A DNA stretch of 17,929 bases from NCBI GenBank assembly GCA_022758985.1, contig JAEMQC010000034.1:1-17929 (forward strand). Direction: 5' to 3'. The DNA comes from Campylobacteraceae bacterium (GTDB lineage Bacteria > Campylobacterota > Campylobacteria > Campylobacterales > UBA6016). Positions 15,182 to 17,929 of the stretch are shown one piece after another. The notes under the pieces were generated by a model. The model ran no database searches. It saw nothing but the letters and a program-made list of their open reading frames with translations, and had not been told where the DNA came from. Within the stretch, counting starts at the first letter, position 1, and each line of letters starts with the position of its first letter. The position numbers and the translations under genes are program-made.

Positions 15182-15702
15182 TCAAAAAAAAAGGGCTCTT
15201 GGCCGTAGCCGTTTTTTTATCGGCTATCTTGCTTCTGCCGCTATTCGTGGTTTTGAAAAATGACTCAGCCGAAATTACAAAAAGAACGCTCGTAAATACC
15301 CCGCTGCTAGTATTGAAAGAGTTTAGATACAAAGAGCTCTCGGCTGGAGGCGGCATAGAAGTTTTAGGAGGCGTGGGTTATCATTTTAAAGACAGGGATG
15401 AAATTTTTGCTTTCAAAATTTTAAAAAAAGAGACCAATTTTACGTCGACGATTTTGGCCAAAAATGCGTTAAGATGCGGCGACGAGACGCTGATGACAGG
15501 CGGAGTAAAGGTTGATCGAAGCGACGGCTATAGGCTTTTGACCCAGAAGGCCAGATATTTTCAGAGTAACCAGATTGTAAAGATAGATACACCTTTTAGG
15601 TTTGAGGGTGAAAAATTTGTCGCTTTCGGTGATTCGTCGGAGATAGACATGAAAAACAAAAAAATCAGCGTAAACTCTATAAGAGCGAAGCTGAATTATT
15701 AA
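15178..15702 (+). CDS. lptC: LPS export ABC transporter periplasmic protein LptC
   Basis: LptC is a bitopic inner-membrane protein that passes lipopolysaccharide from the LptB2FG transporter to LptA. The 174 residues have one N-terminal transmembrane helix at about 7-27 and a periplasmic beta-jellyroll-like domain with strand-turn repeats and a conserved-looking GGVKVDRSDGYRLLTQKARYF segment, whose core YRLLTQKA resembles the LptC family motif. Sequence conservation is low in this family, so the call leans on topology and on the downstream lptA gene. The start is GTG at 15178, overlapping the hisB stop by 4 bases. A gap of 12 bases separates it from lptA. Confidence 0.82.
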   Translation: MIKKKGLLAVAVFLSAILLLPLFVVLKNDSAEITKRTLVNTPLLVLKEFRYKELSAGGGIEVLGGVGYHFKDRDEIFAFKILKKETNFTSTILAKNALRCGDETLMTGGVKVDRSDGYRLLTQKARYFQSNQIVKIDTPFRFEGEKFVAFGDSSEIDMKNKKISVNSIRAKLNY

Positions 15703-15714
15703 GACGGGATAGAT

Positions 15715-16200
15715 ATGTTATTTAGATTTTTTTTGGCGAGCCTTATTGCGGCTTCTTGTTTTGCTGCCGAAGTCGAGATAACCTCGAAGAGATATGACGG
15801 CGACGATAAGAGCGGCGTCTCTAAATTCAGCGGCAACGTAAAGGTTGTAAAGGAAGGGGATACGATATATTCTGATACGCTTTTCGTCTACTTTGACGCC
15901 GCCAGAAAACCGATTAGATTCGAAGCCGTGGGCAACGCTAGCTTCGTCATGCTTCAAGAAGGCAACAAAACGTACAAAGGCAGAGCTAAAAGCATAACAT
16001 ACTATCCGAACCAAAAAGAGTATCTGCTTGTCGGCGACGCTTTCGTTGAGTACGTAGAGGAAAAAAGGAAGGTATTCGGGGATAGGATATTCGTCAACGA
16101 TACGACCAAAAAAGCTACGGTTGTCGGTGAAGAGGGTGGTAAGCCGGCGAAATTTATCTTTTTCGTAGAAGATAAAAACAGTACGAAAAAAACAAAATGA
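15715..16200 (+). CDS. lptA: LPS transport periplasmic bridge protein LptA (OstA-like)
   Basis: LptA forms the periplasmic bridge carrying lipopolysaccharide from LptC to LptD. The 161 residues begin with a signal peptide of about 18 residues (cleavage near CFA-AE), followed by an OstA domain. In it, VEITSKRYDGDD, SKFSGNVKVVKEGDTIYSD and the later AKSITYYPNQKEYLLVGDA are strand repeats typical of the family (G-V-x-V plus D-x-x-x-A-D type turns). A lysine/threonine-rich tail ends the protein. A weak GGGATAG ribosome site precedes the ATG. The stop overlaps the engB ATG (ATGA). The lptC-lptA-engB order agrees with Campylobacter genomes as I recall them. Confidence 0.9.
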   Translation: MLFRFFLASLIAASCFAAEVEITSKRYDGDDKSGVSKFSGNVKVVKEGDTIYSDTLFVYFDAARKPIRFEAVGNASFVMLQEGNKTYKGRAKSITYYPNQKEYLLVGDAFVEYVEEKRKVFGDRIFVNDTTKKATVVGEEGGKPAKFIFFVEDKNSTKKTK

Positions 16201-16796
16201 GAATATTAAACGCCGAATTTATAAAATCGGCATCCAAAAGCAGCGAAGCGCTGCCGCAAGATTTTGCAGAAGTTGCGTTTTTGGGTCGCAGCAACGTCGG
16301 AAAAAGCTCGCTCATAAACTCACTGACTTCAAAAAAGAGTTTGGCAAAGTCATCCTCTACGCCCGGTAAGACAAGGCTTATAAACTTCTTTGCGATAGAG
16401 GCAGAGGAGAACGGAGAGAGGCTTCGCTTCAGGCTTGTGGATTTGCCGGGTTTTGGATACGCGAAGGTGTCAAAAAGCGAAAAAGAGCTCTGGGAGGAGA
16501 ACCTAACTAGGTTTCTTTACGAGAGGGCTTCGATAAAGCTATTTTTGCTGCTTCGAGATGCGAGGCATCCGAAGATGGAGATAGACGACGAGGTGAAAGA
16601 GTTTTTACTCGGCTTGCATAGAAAAGACTATATAGTGCAAGAGGTGTTTACAAAGACCGATAAGCTAACCAAAAACGAGCTTGCCGCACTCAAAAGAAAT
16701 AAACCCGACGCAATATTCATATCCTCTCTATCGAAGACCGGGATGGATGCGTTGCTTGCCAAAATATATGATGCCCTCTTTGGAGTCTCAAAGTGA
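16197..16796 (+). CDS. engB: Ribosome biogenesis GTPase EngB/YsxC (YihA)
   Basis: EngB is a GTPase needed for 50S subunit assembly and, in many bacteria, for normal cell division. The 199 residues hold all GTPase motifs: G1 GRSNVGKSS (30-38), G2 STPGKT (54-59), G3 DLPG (82-85, in VDLPGFGYAKV), G4 TKTD (152-155) and G5 SSLSKTG (176-182). The GFGYA after G3 is diagnostic for this family as opposed to Der or Era. The ATG overlaps the lptA stop by 4 bases with no independent ribosome site visible, so translation is probably coupled to LptA. The stop overlaps the next gene's GTG. Confidence 0.95.
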   Translation: MRILNAEFIKSASKSSEALPQDFAEVAFLGRSNVGKSSLINSLTSKKSLAKSSSTPGKTRLINFFAIEAEENGERLRFRLVDLPGFGYAKVSKSEKELWEENLTRFLYERASIKLFLLLRDARHPKMEIDDEVKEFLLGLHRKDYIVQEVFTKTDKLTKNELAALKRNKPDAIFISSLSKTGMDALLAKIYDALFGVSK

Positions 16797-17251
16797 TAGA
16801 GTTTGCAAAACCTACGCTAAAAGATATTCCGGATATGCAAAACCTCGTTAAAAAGGAGGTGGAGAGCGGCGTAATACTCTATAGAGACGAAAACGAGATG
16901 GCTAACACTATCCGTTCCTATACGATAGCAAGAGATAACAAAGAGATTGTCGGTTTTGCCGCGCTACATATATATTCTCCGGAAATTGCCGAGGTAAGAA
17001 GTCTAATAATAAGAGAGGAGTATAGAGGCAAAGGGATAGGTAGGCTCTTGGTCAAAAAGCTGGAAGAGGAGGCTAAAAGGCTTGGCCTATCGAAGATATT
17101 GACTCTAACTTACCGAAAAGAGTTTTTTGAAAAAAGCGGATTTGTAGAAATTCCAAAAGAAGAGATACCTGAACATAAAATCTGGGCGGACTGTATAAAG
17201 TGCAAGCATTTTCCTATTTGCAACGAAATATCTCTGATAAAAACTATATAA
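16793..17251 (+). CDS. GNAT acetyltransferase, probable N-acetylglutamate synthase type
   Basis: This 152-residue GNAT protein has the acetyl-CoA loop RGKGIGR at 78-84, a strand-ending EVRSLIIR before it, and a typical LTYRKEFFEKSGF segment at 105-117. The C-terminus has HKIWADCIKC followed by a CxxCxxxxxC cysteine pattern (C134, C137, C143) and ends NEISL. From memory, that tail resembles short GNAT-type N-acetylglutamate synthases of arginine biosynthesis, which lack the kinase-like domain of classical ArgA; so the product is probably N-acetylglutamate, but another acyl acceptor is possible. The start is GTG at 16793, overlapping the engB stop by 4 bases. Its 3' end overlaps the MreD-like gene. 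No arginine gene is adjacent. Confidence 0.75.
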   Translation: MIEFAKPTLKDIPDMQNLVKKEVESGVILYRDENEMANTIRSYTIARDNKEIVGFAALHIYSPEIAEVRSLIIREEYRGKGIGRLLVKKLEEEAKRLGLSKILTLTYRKEFFEKSGFVEIPKEEIPEHKIWADCIKCKHFPICNEISLIKTI

Positions 17252-17667
17252 AACTTACTTTTATCGGGGCGTTTTTTATCGTCTATTTGGCGCTTACCAC
17301 GTTAAATCCGTATATGCCGCCGCTATTTGGCGTACTTATGGTTATAGCTTACAGTGTAAACAAAAGAGAGATTATCTGGTTTGCACTGCTATATCTGTTG
17401 ATTTTTGAGATGGACAGAGGATACTATCTGTTTTCTAGTTGGCTATTTATGTTCATATATATTTACTACGTTATACCGTTTGTATCCAATTTTCTGGATT
17501 GTAAACGTTGCATAGCCGCTTTGGCCGCTTTTTGCGCATATCCGGCTTATTTCTTGCTGCTTAACACGATAGACGCGTTTTTCCTCAAAGACACGCTGAG
17601 TGTTTCTTTGGCTTTGCTATTTGTGTATATGTTTTTTGAGACGCTTTTGGCGCTCTCTTTGGAGTAG
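17200..17667 (+). CDS. Small integral membrane protein, MreD-like by position (start uncertain)
   Basis: This protein of up to 155 residues has about five hydrophobic helices (roughly 20-38, 40-62, 76-98, 106-124 and 133-152) and no motif I recognise. Its position immediately before a PBP2-like gene, its size and its topology are those of MreD, the membrane partner of the rod-shape elongation complex, and Campylobacter jejuni has an unnamed membrane protein in this place. The call is therefore contextual. The GTG at 17200 makes it overlap the acetyltransferase gene by 52 bases; a TTG at 17218 is the main alternative. The only ATG nearby (17314) would delete the first helix. Neither start has a strong ribosome site. 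The stop is 3 bases before the PBP2 gene. Confidence 0.65.
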   Translation: MQAFSYLQRNISDKNYIKLTFIGAFFIVYLALTTLNPYMPPLFGVLMVIAYSVNKREIIWFALLYLLIFEMDRGYYLFSSWLFMFIYIYYVIPFVSNFLDCKRCIAALAAFCAYPAYFLLLNTIDAFFLKDTLSVSLALLFVYMFFETLLALSLE

Positions 17668-17670
17668 GCT

Positions 17671-17929
17671 TTGAGAGAACGTATAATAATCTCCGCTTTC
17701 GTTGTCGTATGGTCCGTGCTTCTTATTCGCGTCTTCTATTTTAGCGTCAAATCAAACGCCTATTACGAAGAGCTATCCTCTAGAAACTCTATGAAAACCG
17801 AGCTTATCTATCCGGCTAGGGGTATTATTTTTGATCGCAATAGAAATCCGCTCGCAATAAACAAATTGGGTTTTGCGATAAGCATCGTTCCTCATCTTAG
17901 CTCCAAAAAAAAGGTAGCTCTGCTTGATC
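17671..17929 (+). CDS. mrdA: Penicillin-binding protein 2 (N-terminal part, runs off the window)
   Basis: The first 86 residues of a class B PBP are visible. There is a short cytoplasmic start, a transmembrane helix at about 5-25 (IIISAFVVVWSVLLIRVFYF), then YYEELSSRNSMKTELIYPARG followed by IIFDRNRNPLA around 58-68, the N-terminal signature of PBP2/PBP3 transpeptidases. The PBP2 assignment, rather than FtsI, is favoured by the upstream MreD-like gene and by the recalled Campylobacter order. PBP2 cross-links peptidoglycan during elongation. The start is TTG at 17671, with GGAG 6 bases upstream at the end of the preceding gene. The transpeptidase domain lies outside the window. Confidence 0.88.
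   Translation, partial: MRERIIISAFVVVWSVLLIRVFYFSVKSNAYYEELSSRNSMKTELIYPARGIIFDRNRNPLAINKLGFAISIVPHLSSKKKVALLD

Noticed and set aside
1..17929. Defence system, mobile element, CRISPR array or tRNA genes
   Set aside because: Every substantial open frame is assigned to a housekeeping or envelope family, and no repeat array, transposase, integrase or cloverleaf was seen on either strand.

Overview
This is an ordinary, gene-dense chromosomal window, most likely from Campylobacterota and probably a Campylobacter of moderate GC content. The taxonomic call rests on gene order recalled from Campylobacter genomes. The leftward block rplU-rpmA-obgE-proB-fmt-birA-parA and the rightward block nadK-recN-tatD-(lytic transglycosylase)-rlpA-...-lptC-lptA-engB-...-PBP2 both match it. 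Further support comes from a monofunctional HisB, a ProB without a PUA domain, a BirA without a DNA-binding domain, and frequent GTG/TTG starts. The species cannot be fixed from the sequence alone. I see no tRNA, rRNA, CRISPR array, insertion sequence, phage gene, pseudogene or anti-phage system. There is no gene-free stretch over 300 bases.

Left part (1-6449, minus strand). A two-gene K+ uptake operon, ktrB-ktrA, reads leftward from a divergent promoter region. It is followed by a second leftward operon: ribosomal proteins L21 and L27, the ribosome-assembly GTPase ObgE, glutamate 5-kinase (ProB), methionyl-tRNA formyltransferase (Fmt), biotin-protein ligase (BirA) and the start of ParA. From ProB to ParA the genes are separated by 4 bases or less, or overlap. 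The exception to this compactness is a 179-base gap between rpmA and obgE, which holds a GC-rich cluster of hairpins and is the only intergenic sequence here that ordinary spacing does not explain.

Centre (6450-9860). A 118-base divergent promoter region leads rightward to polyphosphate kinase (ppk), a gamma-carbonic-anhydrase-family protein and a TRIC-like (UPF0126) membrane protein, closely packed and probably co-transcribed into the next block.

Right part (9862-17929, plus strand). NAD kinase, RecN and TatD come first. After a small promoter-bearing gap comes a run of mostly envelope genes: a secreted lytic transglycosylase, the lipoprotein RlpA, the histidine enzyme HisB, LptC and LptA for lipopolysaccharide export, the GTPase EngB, a GNAT acetyltransferase (probably an N-acetylglutamate synthase), an MreD-like membrane protein and the start of PBP2. 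Peptidoglycan cleavage (MltD-like, RlpA), peptidoglycan synthesis (PBP2, MreD-like) and LPS export are grouped together, with two amino-acid biosynthesis genes among them.

No convincing new biological system was found. The points most worth checking are the rpmA-obgE hairpin cluster, the absence of kdsC from its usual place before lptC, the cysteine-rich tail of the GNAT protein, and the long overlap between that gene and the MreD-like gene.
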